DNA from: Bacteriovoracaceae bacterium
GTDB lineage: Bacteria; Bdellovibrionota; Bacteriovoracia; Bacteriovoracales; Bacteriovoracaceae
DNA length: 14,895 bases
NCBI GenBank assembly: GCA_023151145.1
Contig: JAKLJM010000013.1
Span: forward strand, 1 to 14,895
Reading direction: 5' to 3'
This document shows positions 1 through 7,429 of this stretch, piece after piece; the first letter of the stretch is position 1, and every line of letters begins with the position of its first letter. Below the pieces are notes generated by a model. It ran no database searches and was not told the origin of the DNA. It worked only from the letters and a program-made list of their open reading frames with translations. The position numbers were made by a program, and so were the translations under genes.

Positions 1-279
1 GGTATTGAAACTTTTAAAAAATTCATGATCCATATGGATGATTGCTACAGTGAACAATTAAAAGATATTGTCATTTTTTATGATGCCAACACTAAACGTG
101 GTGCTGCGGAATTTATTGTCGATGGTAAATATTTAAAGACCGATGGCTCACTACCAGAAGCTCATGGACAAACTTATTTATTGAAAGCAGGTGCTTTTTT
201 AGAATTAAATGAAAATAATAAAATTAAAAGAATCACTACTTATTATAACCTTCCAGCTTGGATTGAGATGGTTAAATAA
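1..279 (+). CDS. SnoaL-like / ketosteroid-isomerase-related protein, 5' partial
   Basis: The reading frame is open from base 1, so the start lies outside the window; 92 codons and the TAA stop are visible. The visible part reads like the C-terminal two thirds of a small NTF2/SnoaL-fold protein: a helix rich in F, M and H, then strands around AAEFIVDGKYLKTD, then a LKAGAFLELN strand and a final ITTYYNLPAWI segment. This pattern matches what I know of the 'ketosteroid isomerase-related' family, whose substrate is not established; real steroid isomerase activity should not be assumed. No signal peptide is visible in the part present. The next gene starts 3 bases after the stop, so the two are almost certainly cotranscribed and perhaps translationally coupled. 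Family assignment is from recognition of the motif pattern only. Confidence 0.75.
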   Translation, partial: GIETFKKFMIHMDDCYSEQLKDIVIFYDANTKRGAAEFIVDGKYLKTDGSLPEAHGQTYLLKAGAFLELNENNKIKRITTYYNLPAWIEMVK

Positions 280-282
280 TTA

Positions 283-876
283 ATGAACAAGTCTATCATC
301 ATTAAATATTTTTTTTCCAATGAAATCGCCCCCCTAATTCCCGAGTTGGCTCGATTACGCATTACCGTTTTTAGAGATTTCCCTTATCTGTATGATGGTA
401 ATTTAGAATACGAAGAAAATTATTTAAAAGTTTACACTCAATCAAACGAAAGCATTCTGGTTGCTGCATTTGACGGTGACCGAGTTATTGGAGCAGCAAC
501 AGCGCTTCCTTTAAAAGACGAAGCTGATTATGTGATTGAGCCCTTTAAGAGAGCTCAGCTTAATATTAACGAGATTTACTATTTTGGTGAAAGTGTTCTA
601 TTAAAAGAGTATCGAGGCTTGGGATTAGGTCACGCTTTTTTTGATGGTCGTGAGTTGGCCGCTAGAAAATACCATTATCAAATTGCTACTTTTTGCGCGG
701 TTAATAGACCTGACAATCATCTTCATCGTCCCGTTAATTATCAACCTCTCGATGAATTTTGGAAAAAAAGAGGCTTTCTTAAGAACGAACATCTGACGGC
801 ACAATTCAGCTGGCAAGATATAGATGAAAAAGAAGAAACCTCTAAAACGATGACTTATTGGATGAAAAAACTATAA
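283..876 (+). CDS. GNAT-family N-acetyltransferase
   Basis: A cytoplasmic protein of 197 residues with a Gcn5-related acetyltransferase fold. The acetyl-CoA pyrophosphate loop is visible as R111-G-L-G-L-G116 within EYRGLGLGHAFF, preceded by a strand (FGESVLLKEY), which is the typical motif A arrangement. The N-terminal part contains the acceptor-side helices and a VAAFDGDRVIGAATALP hairpin. The acceptor substrate cannot be read from sequence; the neighbouring amidohydrolase suggests a small amine or amide metabolite. No clear Shine-Dalgarno sequence precedes the ATG, but the upstream stop is only 3 bases away, so coupling to the first gene is likely. Single-chain fusions of GNAT and nitrilase domains are known in other bacteria, which supports a joint job for this gene and the next. 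Confidence 0.88.
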   Translation: MNKSIIIKYFFSNEIAPLIPELARLRITVFRDFPYLYDGNLEYEENYLKVYTQSNESILVAAFDGDRVIGAATALPLKDEADYVIEPFKRAQLNINEIYYFGESVLLKEYRGLGLGHAFFDGRELAARKYHYQIATFCAVNRPDNHLHRPVNYQPLDEFWKKRGFLKNEHLTAQFSWQDIDEKEETSKTMTYWMKKL

Positions 877-889
877 CAGCTGGCTAATC

Positions 890-1750
890 ATGAAATTAAA
901 AATCGCATCTGCCCAATACCCTATTACCTACTTCAAGTCTTTGACTGAGTGGAAAGAACATACCCAACGATGGATTGATGAAGCCTGTAATGAGCAAGCA
1001 GAAGTCTTACTTTTTCCTGAATATGGATCGATGGAATTAACTTCGTTGCTTTCTACAGACGAACAAGCTTCACTAGAAAAACAATTATCCGGACTACAGC
1101 AATTTGTTCAACCCTTTAAAGAATTGTATCAAAAAGCTGCACAAGAAAAAAATGTACTCATCATTGCGCCAAGTTTTCCTTTAAAGGTAGAAAACCTGCA
1201 CATCAACCGTGCCTTTATTTTTTTTCCTGATGGGAACATTGAATATCAAGACAAACAAATGATGACCCGTTTTGAAAACGAAGAATGGTTTATTTCTACT
1301 GGTGAGAAAAACTTAAAAGTCTTCACATATAACAATATCCAGTTCGGCATTAACATATGCTACGATGGAGAATTTCCCAACTTTGCGCAGGAACAATCGA
1401 TAAATGGCATGCAGGTTTTACTTCACCCAAGTTGCACTGAAGGGAAAACGGGAATGGAAAGAGTTCACGTTGGAGCTCGGGCACGTGCCTTAGAAAATCA
1501 AATTTATGTTGTCGTTTCACAAACTATTGGTGATGCGCCTTGGTCGATAGCTGTCGATCGTAACACAGGAACGGCTGCTTTCTACTCTACATGCGACCAT
1601 CTTTTCCCTTCTGACGGAATCCTTTTAAAGGGAAAGACAAATGAAGCGGGTTGGCTTTATCAAACTTTAGATATTTCCTTGATTGAGGAAATCAGAAAGA
1701 CAGGTCAAGTTTTTAACTATCAGGACATGTTACAAATTTACAAAAAATAA
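890..1750 (+). CDS. Carbon-nitrogen hydrolase (nitrilase superfamily amidohydrolase)
   Basis: A cytoplasmic protein of 286 residues, the usual size for a single-domain nitrilase-superfamily enzyme. The catalytic triad is visible: Glu44 in LLFPEYGSMEL, Lys122 in DKQMMTRFE, and Cys157 in INICYDGEFP. These enzymes hydrolyse or condense amides through a cysteine thioester; the substrate here is unknown. HPSCTEGK and ARARALENQIYVV are further family landmarks. The start lies 13 bases after the acetyltransferase stop, so the three + strand genes form one operon. Only 4 bases separate its stop from the stop of the convergent pilus tip gene, with no terminator between them. The pairing with GNAT suggests a two-step route, acetylation and amide cleavage or the reverse, but that is inference. 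Confidence 0.9.
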   Translation: MKLKIASAQYPITYFKSLTEWKEHTQRWIDEACNEQAEVLLFPEYGSMELTSLLSTDEQASLEKQLSGLQQFVQPFKELYQKAAQEKNVLIIAPSFPLKVENLHINRAFIFFPDGNIEYQDKQMMTRFENEEWFISTGEKNLKVFTYNNIQFGINICYDGEFPNFAQEQSINGMQVLLHPSCTEGKTGMERVHVGARARALENQIYVVVSQTIGDAPWSIAVDRNTGTAAFYSTCDHLFPSDGILLKGKTNEAGWLYQTLDISLIEEIRKTGQVFNYQDMLQIYKK

Positions 1751-1754
1751 ATAA

Positions 1755-2672
1755 TCATTCCGTTGTCGTTGTCGTGATCGTTATATAGTCTGAATACGTT
1801 CCAGGCTCTTTGTTGTCCACATTTTTGATCTTTACTCTCACAGGAATTCTATTTCCACTTGATGGAGTCGTGCCAGCACCGTTAGCAACAATAGTAGAAG
1901 AACTTAAATTTCTAAGCGTATTATTTACATATAGCTCATATTGAATTGTATTGTTTCCAGATAACACAGTGGTATTTTTTAAGACTCCTAAATTATTACT
2001 TGAAAATGTAACACTATAACCAGCATTGCTAACCACCATTAAATCAAATGACATTTGTTCATTTTGTTCTAATTCGCCAAAATCTAAAACCTGATAAGTA
2101 TCGGCCGGATCAAAGCTTGCTCCTGTATCTACTAAAGAAATAGCGGCCATTTTAGGAACAATAATTTGCACGGCGATATTTTTGTACCCTTCATATGAAT
2201 TGATCGCCCACCATTTTCCTGAATATGCTTGAACTTGAACATAATCAACATAAGTACCGGCTCTTGGCAAAGTGGCAGAGCTATAGGGACTAACACTGAA
2301 ATAATAGGTCAAATCTAACTCTTCATTTTTTGCAATTTGCCCCATTAAAACATCATTATTTGAAGTAATGTCACTAGGATTTTTTAAAACCTGAGTCCCA
2401 CCAGCATTTTTATAAAGATTATAATAAATCTTATTTCCATTAGAAAGATTGGTGGCATATCTATTATAATTTGGGGCCCAACCACGCGTGAAACCTAGAA
2501 AATATTGTGCACATGGACCGCTATTGTCATCGCGCTCTAATTCAAGAGTTTTGGGTATTATGACTGGATTTCCCGTAAGAGTATAAACCAGAGGTGGAAC
2601 ATCTAAATCGTAATCACATGCGATTAGAGTTTTTGCTGTTGTTAATAACATGAACATTATTAATTTTTTCAT
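1755..2672 (-). CDS. Two-domain pilus tip protein / adhesin, spore-coat-U-like
   Basis: An exported protein of 305 residues and the last gene of the pilus operon. Residues 1-18 are a signal peptide and the mature chain starts at Cys19. Cys19 and Cys54 are the only cysteines and probably form the disulfide typical of spore-coat-U/archaic pilus subunits. Domain 1 (about 19-172) is unlike the pilin and would be the exposed binding domain. Domain 2 (about 173-305) resembles the major pilin: NAGYSVTFSSNNLGVL at 216-231 against the pilin's NTGYKVKVASSNLGKL, and PGTYSDYITI near the end against EGTYSDTVTF. That is the layout of a two-domain tip adhesin whose pilin domain docks on the shaft. It starts 7 bases after the usher stop with a GAGGTAAGA ribosome site. 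The C-terminus is a run of threonines. The receptor is unknown. Confidence 0.75.
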   Translation of the reverse strand: MKKLIMFMLLTTAKTLIACDYDLDVPPLVYTLTGNPVIIPKTLELERDDNSGPCAQYFLGFTRGWAPNYNRYATNLSNGNKIYYNLYKNAGGTQVLKNPSDITSNNDVLMGQIAKNEELDLTYYFSVSPYSSATLPRAGTYVDYVQVQAYSGKWWAINSYEGYKNIAVQIIVPKMAAISLVDTGASFDPADTYQVLDFGELEQNEQMSFDLMVVSNAGYSVTFSSNNLGVLKNTTVLSGNNTIQYELYVNNTLRNLSSSTIVANGAGTTPSSGNRIPVRVKIKNVDNKEPGTYSDYITITTTTTE

Positions 2673-2679
2673 TCTTACC

Positions 2680-5139
2680 TCAAAGTGCTTCTTGCGGATT
2701 TTTTAATTTCACTGAACCAATATCCACAAACCCTTTTTTAGCTTGTAAATCAATTTCTACTTCTTCAAATTCATCTAATTTAACTTTATAAATTCCTGGA
2801 GCGACACCCTCAACAAAGAGCAGTCCATTTCTATTGGTGAAAAAAGGAAAGATTTTCTCTGGATTGGTTGTGTTTACGAGATAACCAACTTTTAAATTTA
2901 GTGGTTTTCCTTTACTGTTTTCTAGTCTTGCTTTAAAGGCAATTTGCCCAGCTTGACCGACGATAAAAAGATGTCCACTTTTGTATTTAGGAATGAGTAC
3001 AAAACTTTCTTGCCCTAAAGAATATCCTGGATCTAAAAATGTCGAATCAAGTTGAATTTGTCTATATTGATATGGCGTTAACCCGGCCAACAAAGTTTCT
3101 CCAAAAATTCCACTTTTAGATTCAGATCCATTACCATCTGAATGAATACCAAATTCTTGTCCTTGAAAATCAGGGTGAGGTTTAAAGATGGCAAAACTTC
3201 CATTCAAGGGTCTTGAAATTGCTCCCCCCCAAACATCGTTTTGATAAACTAAGGATAGACCTCCGAGAATACGAGGATTAAACGTAGTAAAATTTTTATT
3301 CGAATCTTTTAAACGCTGATGATCTATGCGCATTCCTAGATCGGCCAATTGAGTATTATAAACTGAATCCACTGTTCCATTTTGTTCTGATTCAGACTCT
3401 TCAGCAATCGCCATAATTTTTAGATCATGAATTTTTTTTCCATTATCATGGATCGCCGTCAATCGTTTAAGGTTTGATTGATGATCATAAAATGCTGAGG
3501 CATAAGTAGAACTATCTGGAAAATTAAAATTTAAAAAAGCATAGGCTTGAGTATTCCAGACTTGATATTGATCTCGTGATCTTGAGTAAGAAAACGTCAA
3601 TGTCGTATCGTTGGTTAATTTGGCACTAAGGGAAATATCGCCACCAAATTTATCTTCGTAAGTACTTAGTTTACTTTTTGCATGATTAAAACCAAAAGAC
3701 ATATTAAGTGCATCATATACCGGAACAGAATAAGTTAGATTTGTTAAATAATTATAAAAATTTGTATTTTTAACTTCTGTTTCATTAAATTTTTCAGTTC
3801 TATTTTCTATTCTAGCTGTGAGCGTATGGCTATTGTACCAATACCTACCGAAAAGATTTAATTGATAAATAAGCCTTTGTGCAATACCGCTATAATTATC
3901 ATTCTTACTACCACCTAAATCTAAAATGAGGTTTCCTCTTTTGGTCGCTAAAATGGTTTGTCCACCATAGAGATTAAAATCACCTAGCTTTTGCCCATAC
4001 AAAGCCAATGTGAGATTCCTACGATGACCATACTGCCAATACCCAGAAAAAAGTAAATCATCATAAACAGAGTAGGATTTTTCTTTTTCTTGATCTATTG
4101 AGACTTTACCAACTGAAATATCAAATCGACTTTGTCCGCGTGATAGTAATTCTTGAGAACTCGCCTCGTTAAATGATAGAATTCGTTTTTCACCAAATTC
4201 ATCTTCAATCTCAACAATAATATTATTCACACCGTTATTAAGCGGAATATCTTTTAAAGTATGTTTACCTGGATTTAAATATTCTGATTTGATTAATAAA
4301 TTATTAACAAATGTTCTTACTAATGATCTTTTGGTTATTGAGAAATCATATCTAGATGTTGGAAATGAAACGCGATATGGATTTAATGAAAAATCTCTAA
4401 AAAGAGTTACCCCTCCAAGATTTTTTGATTGTAAAAAACCTATACCGTTATTCGAAACATCACCGGCCTGAAATCGAGTTTGTCGATCATAAAAATCATA
4501 CGTCAAAACGCTATTTTCTCGATACCAGTTTTTTTCTCTTAGTTCTTGATAAGTAAAACTATTATCTAGTACGACATCTTTTATAAATACCGAATTCTCG
4601 ACCACACCTTCAACTTGATTATTGTTTTGATCCTGAGAGTTGTAACGATACTCTGCTTTATAGTTTAATTGAAAAGCAAATGGCGCTGGAGCGACTGCTT
4701 TTTTGGCATAATACGGAATAAAATCATCAAGAAAACTTTTTTCATTCGGCCGATACCATTCATCTTTTAATTTAATCTCTAATATCAAATCATTTGAATT
4801 GAAATCGTAAGGAATAATAAAACTATCAGCACTAATATCATCTGGAAGTTTTTTTAACTCATTAATAACTTCATCAACAACAATGTGCTCGAGAGAAGCA
4901 ATAAGATCGTTACGTTTCAAGTGTAATAACTTTTTCCCCTGAACCATTGCCCCTATTTCCCCAGCGGCTCTTCCTTCATAAACCAAAGTTAGTAAGACTT
5001 CTCTTTTCTCTACTTTGCTTCCAAAAACTTTTTTATAAAGATCATCTGTCGATTGTGCATAAACCAGAGAAGAACTCTGCCCAATCCCTGATAATAGTGA
5101 CGTCGTAAGAATGAAAGATTTCAAATTATTCTTTTTCAA
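2680..5139 (-). CDS. Outer-membrane usher of a chaperone-usher pilus
   Basis: 819 residues, the size expected of an usher. A signal peptide (1 to about 28, ending VYA) is followed by an N-terminal periplasmic domain (about 45-135, from VLLTLVYEGRAAGEIGA), a long region of alternating beta strands rich in Y, N and S (about 150-690) that would form the pore and plug, and a C-terminal beta-sandwich (about 720-810) containing FTNRNGLLFVEGVAPGIYKV. It would receive chaperone-subunit complexes and thread the fibre through the outer membrane. The class looks archaic (sigma) or alternative rather than the FimD type; I cannot fix it without a profile search. The start is a TTG that overlaps the chaperone gene's end by 14 bases, so translation is probably coupled to the chaperone. 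Confidence 0.85.
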   Translation of the reverse strand: MKKNNLKSFILTTSLLSGIGQSSSLVYAQSTDDLYKKVFGSKVEKREVLLTLVYEGRAAGEIGAMVQGKKLLHLKRNDLIASLEHIVVDEVINELKKLPDDISADSFIIPYDFNSNDLILEIKLKDEWYRPNEKSFLDDFIPYYAKKAVAPAPFAFQLNYKAEYRYNSQDQNNNQVEGVVENSVFIKDVVLDNSFTYQELREKNWYRENSVLTYDFYDRQTRFQAGDVSNNGIGFLQSKNLGGVTLFRDFSLNPYRVSFPTSRYDFSITKRSLVRTFVNNLLIKSEYLNPGKHTLKDIPLNNGVNNIIVEIEDEFGEKRILSFNEASSQELLSRGQSRFDISVGKVSIDQEKEKSYSVYDDLLFSGYWQYGHRRNLTLALYGQKLGDFNLYGGQTILATKRGNLILDLGGSKNDNYSGIAQRLIYQLNLFGRYWYNSHTLTARIENRTEKFNETEVKNTNFYNYLTNLTYSVPVYDALNMSFGFNHAKSKLSTYEDKFGGDISLSAKLTNDTTLTFSYSRSRDQYQVWNTQAYAFLNFNFPDSSTYASAFYDHQSNLKRLTAIHDNGKKIHDLKIMAIAEESESEQNGTVDSVYNTQLADLGMRIDHQRLKDSNKNFTTFNPRILGGLSLVYQNDVWGGAISRPLNGSFAIFKPHPDFQGQEFGIHSDGNGSESKSGIFGETLLAGLTPYQYRQIQLDSTFLDPGYSLGQESFVLIPKYKSGHLFIVGQAGQIAFKARLENSKGKPLNLKVGYLVNTTNPEKIFPFFTNRNGLLFVEGVAPGIYKVKLDEFEEVEIDLQAKKGFVDIGSVKLKNPQEAL

Positions 5140-5836
5140 AGTTCATCACTACTTTTTGATCAGATTTTAATAATTTCAATTTATCTTTTAAAGGTACGGT
5201 GAACTCACGAGTTGATTGAGCCAAAATGTTCTCTCCAACCATGCCCTTTAATTCTTCTGGTAACACTTCAATTAATTTATTATTTGCTTTAAAAGATAAC
5301 GTCAGTTTTGTTAAAACCTGATGTTTTGTACCACTGTTTTTAACTGTGAACTTAACACTCTCTTTTGAAGAATTAATTGAGGTTATTTCTACTTTAGAAT
5401 CGAAATCATTTTGTGATACATAAAATGCAGCAACATAACGAAGTAAAACTTTTATATTTGCAGCTTTTTTCTTTTTGCCATCAATTTCGATTGGCAGTTG
5501 TTCAGCGATGATTCGATAAGCTTCCTCTGCTTCAAGCTTACCCGTTTTTAACCAATTCACTTTTACAGATCTTTTTTCACCTGGTGGAACAATCAATTGA
5601 TCTGGATACAGAGATAAATTCTCTTTTTCTTCGGGTTGTGATTCTACACCATTTAAATCCATCACTCTTTTAGCTGCCGTCAGCTGAACTGCGATTGGTT
5701 CTTTAGTATCATTTTCGATATAAAAAACGGCATTCTTTTCTTTACTTGGATCTAATGTTTGCGACATTGGTGTGAACTTAAAAGACCACACATTGAAAGA
5801 TATCGATAAGACTAAAAATGTTAATATGAGCTTCAT
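5126..5836 (-). CDS. Periplasmic pilus chaperone
   Basis: 236 residues with a signal peptide (1-18). The mature chain begins FKFTPMSQTLDPS, followed by NAVFYIENDTKEPIAVQL, the first strands of the PapD-like Ig domain, then LYPDQLIVPPGEKRSVKVNW and the signature AYRIIAEQLP (106-115). The F1-G1 region IKVLLRYVAAFYV (128-140) carries alternating hydrophobic residues that would be donated to a pilus subunit. The second Ig domain covers about 145-236. The spelling of these motifs is that of archaic/sigma-type chaperones rather than FimC. It would fold and cap subunits in the periplasm and hand them to the usher. The ribosome site GGAGG lies 8 bases before the ATG. The gene overlaps the usher start by 14 bases. 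Confidence 0.88.
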   Translation of the reverse strand: MKLILTFLVLSISFNVWSFKFTPMSQTLDPSKEKNAVFYIENDTKEPIAVQLTAAKRVMDLNGVESQPEEKENLSLYPDQLIVPPGEKRSVKVNWLKTGKLEAEEAYRIIAEQLPIEIDGKKKKAANIKVLLRYVAAFYVSQNDFDSKVEITSINSSKESVKFTVKNSGTKHQVLTKLTLSFKANNKLIEVLPEELKGMVGENILAQSTREFTVPLKDKLKLLKSDQKVVMNFEKE

Positions 5837-5879
5837 TCCTTGAACCTCCAGAATTAGATCTTATTATAGTTTAATCTAA

Positions 5880-6236
5880 TTAATTCGCACTAATTTTAAC
5901 TTTAAAAAATGGATTTTTATGCTGACTTATAGACTGGCGATCAACTGTAATGCGATATTCTTTTTTTGTCTGATACTCATCCAGTATTTTGATCTCAGTT
6001 TCTATTTTTAACCCTAAGGGATTTTCGATCTCTACATTGTGAGCATTTTCTAATTTTAAGACATTTGATTTTGAGAAAAGGCTTATAATTGATTGGTTTT
6101 TCACTACTCTTTCTTCTTCAATTGATAGGGATATATTTGTTGGAACTACGGCTCTAAGAACCATTGAACTACTTTTCTCTGCTAAAAGTTGACTAGAATA
6201 GATGAATAAATAAACACAGAGGAGCTTCCACTTCAT
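5880..6236 (-). CDS. Small exported pilin-like protein
   Basis: 118 residues with a signal peptide (1-19, ending LLA). The mature N-terminus MVLRAVVPTNISLSIE resembles the major pilin's LALQGVVTKKLSIEV, the region that would act as donor strand plus first strand, and the chain ends FFKVKISAN much as the pilin ends TFDISAI. It is about 40 residues shorter than the pilin, has no cysteine in the mature part and lacks the GTYSD motif. It could be a minor subunit, such as a terminator, anchor or adaptor, or an accessory periplasmic factor. Its place between pilin and chaperone supports a role in the fibre. It begins downstream of the hairpin that follows the pilin gene, so it is expressed only by read-through. 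I do not recognise a named family. Confidence 0.6.
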   Translation of the reverse strand: MKWKLLCVYLFIYSSQLLAEKSSSMVLRAVVPTNISLSIEEERVVKNQSIISLFSKSNVLKLENAHNVEIENPLGLKIETEIKILDEYQTKKEYRITVDRQSISQHKNPFFKVKISAN

Positions 6237-6278
6237 GTAGATCTCTTCGGTTAGTTGATAATTTTACTTGAGAATAAA

Positions 6279-6306
6279 AAGGCCCCACATTTTATCTTGG
6301 GGCCTT
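6279..6306 (-). terminator. Rho-independent terminator or attenuator after the pilin gene
   Basis: Perfect 9-bp stem (6279-6287 with 6298-6306, arm AAGGCCCCA) around a 10-base loop. Read on the - strand it is followed at once by TTTTTATTCT. It lies 14 bases past the pilin stop and before four more genes of the same operon. No convincing promoter is visible between it and the next gene, so it probably works as a partial terminator that keeps pilin mRNA in excess over the assembly genes. Confidence 0.85.
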
Positions 6307-6320
6307 GTAAAATAATTTAA

Positions 6321-6788
6321 CTAGATAGCTGAGATGTCGAAAGTAACTGTGTCTGAGTAAGTACCTTCAACAAGCGATTCTTCAGGAGTACCTGTATATG
6401 AAATCGTTACATCTTTTACAGTATTAACAACTTGCGCACCAGCATTGTTAAATGTTTGGCCAGCAACTGTACTTAAATCTACTGCATTACCATCATATTT
6501 TAATGAATAATTAATAGATTCAGTACCACCACCGCGCACTAATTTACCTAAGTTACTTGAAGCAACTTTTACTTTGTACCCTGTATTTGAGTTAGATTTT
6601 TCTCTAACTGATCCCACTAATAGATTAGATTGTGACTGCACTAAATCAAGTGAACTAGCTACTGGATTTGCAGTAACTTCAATACTAAGTTTTTTAGTTA
6701 CTACACCTTGAAGCGCTAATTGACCTTGTAAACTAGCTTGTGAAGAAAATACTGTTGTTAAAGCTAAAAGTGTTACTAATTTTTTCAT
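6321..6788 (-). CDS. Major pilin subunit
   Basis: 155 residues with a clear signal peptide (1-18, ending SSQA). The mature N-terminus SLQGQLALQGVV has alternating hydrophobic residues, as a donor-strand extension should. The rest is a beta-rich Ig-like subunit with NTGYKVKVASSNLGKL (68-83) and a C-terminal EGTYSDTVTFDIS strand. There are no cysteines. It is the first gene of the operon, preceded by a good ribosome site (GGAG, 8 bases before ATG) and a sigma-54-like promoter, and followed by a terminator, all as expected for the most abundant subunit. Polymerised by donor-strand exchange, it would form the shaft of a surface fibre. The subunit role is inferred from position and motif; no close named homologue is recognised. 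Confidence 0.8.
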   Translation of the reverse strand: MKKLVTLLALTTVFSSQASLQGQLALQGVVTKKLSIEVTANPVASSLDLVQSQSNLLVGSVREKSNSNTGYKVKVASSNLGKLVRGGGTESINYSLKYDGNAVDLSTVAGQTFNNAGAQVVNTVKDVTISYTGTPEESLVEGTYSDTVTFDISAI

Positions 6789-6835
6789 ACTATTTCTCCA
6801 ATGTTGTTGAGTTCAACGTTTCTCATATTTTCTAT

Positions 6836-6851
6836 TGCAGTTTCGATGCCA
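6836..6851 (-). promoter_or_regulatory. Candidate sigma-54 promoter for the pilus operon
   Basis: On the - strand the 16 bases read TGGCATCGAAACTGCA. The invariant GG (-24) and GC (-12) are exactly 10 bases apart and most flanking consensus bases (TGGCA, TGCA) match. The predicted transcript would start near 6825, leaving about 37 bases to the pilin ATG. No convincing sigma-70 pair was found in the same stretch. Genuine use would need RpoN and an activator in this organism. Confidence 0.5.
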
Positions 6852-6914
6852 AGGTTTTCCTTGTGCTAACTTGTGGCTTTATCGTCAGGAATGGTCAAAT
6901 TGTGACTAAAATGG

Positions 6915-6950
6915 CGACACCGGCAAAAAATTCCGTCTAAAAAGGTGTCA
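6915..6950 (-). promoter_or_regulatory. Possible activator site upstream of the pilus promoter
   Basis: Inverted half-sites GACACC (6916-6921) and GGTGTC (6944-6949) with 22 bases between them lie roughly 90-125 bases upstream of the predicted pilin transcript start. That is the distance range where enhancer-binding activators of sigma-54 promoters usually sit. The half-sites are short, so chance remains possible. Confidence 0.25.
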
Positions 6951-7008
6951 GTTTGAACTCTATAAATTTAATTAATTGGGACAAAAACTGTAGGCTATCT
7001 AAAGAAAA

Positions 7009-7032
7009 AGGCCAGGAATGAGATCCTGGCCT
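7009..7032 (-). terminator. Rho-independent terminator
   Basis: Perfect 9-bp stem (arm AGGCCAGGA, 7009-7017 with 7024-7032) and a 6-base loop. On the - strand it is followed by TTTTCTTT. It lies 29 bases past the stop of the small secreted helical protein and ends that two-gene unit, insulating the pilus promoter region below it. Confidence 0.85.
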
Positions 7033-7061
7033 ACTTTTAAAAAACTTAGAACCAATTCAAA

Positions 7062-7388
7062 TTAGATTTCATTAATTAGGGCTTGAGCTTCTTCTAATAA
7101 TTGTTCGATATTAGAAACATTTTCTTCTGTTAAAGAAGAGTCATCAGTGATGTTGTTTAAAGCTTCTTCAGCTGCTGCTAATTTTGCTTCAATTGTGTTC
7201 GCCATTGCTGCAATAATTTTTCCTTCTGTAATATCATCACCAGCATCAGCATTTGATAATTTTTCTTCTAATTCACTTTTTTGTAATTCAATACGTGATT
7301 CTAGACCAACTAGAACTTTTGGCGAAAGAGACTGAGCCATTGTTGAAGCCATTGATAAAGTGATCAATATTGCAGTAAATAATTTCAT
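7062..7388 (-). CDS. Small secreted helical protein of unknown function
   Basis: 108 residues with a signal peptide (1-18, ending TMA) and a mature chain of about 90 residues. The mature part is acidic, rich in A, E, L, N and D, and free of cysteine and tryptophan; its heptad-like hydrophobics (LEEKL, IEAKLAAAEEAL, IEQLLEEAQALI) predict two or three amphipathic helices, perhaps a helical hairpin or coiled coil. I do not recognise a family. The ribosome site AGGAG lies 6 bases before the ATG. It follows the Cys-containing secreted protein by 41 bases and is followed by a strong terminator, so the two are probably one transcript. A periplasmic or secreted structural role is possible, but nothing in the sequence names a function. 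Confidence 0.75.
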   Translation of the reverse strand: MKLFTAILITLSMASTMAQSLSPKVLVGLESRIELQKSELEEKLSNADAGDDITEGKIIAAMANTIEAKLAAAEEALNNITDDSSLTEENVSNIEQLLEEAQALINEI

Positions 7389-7429
7389 AAAATTCTCCTA
7401 TGTGGGTTTAAGACCGTTGTTTATATTTT

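Noticed and set aside
2610..2672. Lipobox-like LIAC at residues 16-19 of the pilus tip protein
   Set aside because: A lipid anchor would make no sense for a fibre tip, and Cys19 is better explained as the disulfide partner of Cys54, as in related subunits.
4289..4471. Open frame on the + strand inside the usher gene
   Set aside because: It lies wholly within the strong - strand usher gene, has no ribosome site and no recognisable protein pattern; a shadow frame.
7203..7270. Possible EF-hand-like loop (NADAGDDITEG) in the small secreted protein
   Set aside because: The ligand positions do not fit the 12-residue loop: glycine stands where the third ligand should be and the final Glu is missing.
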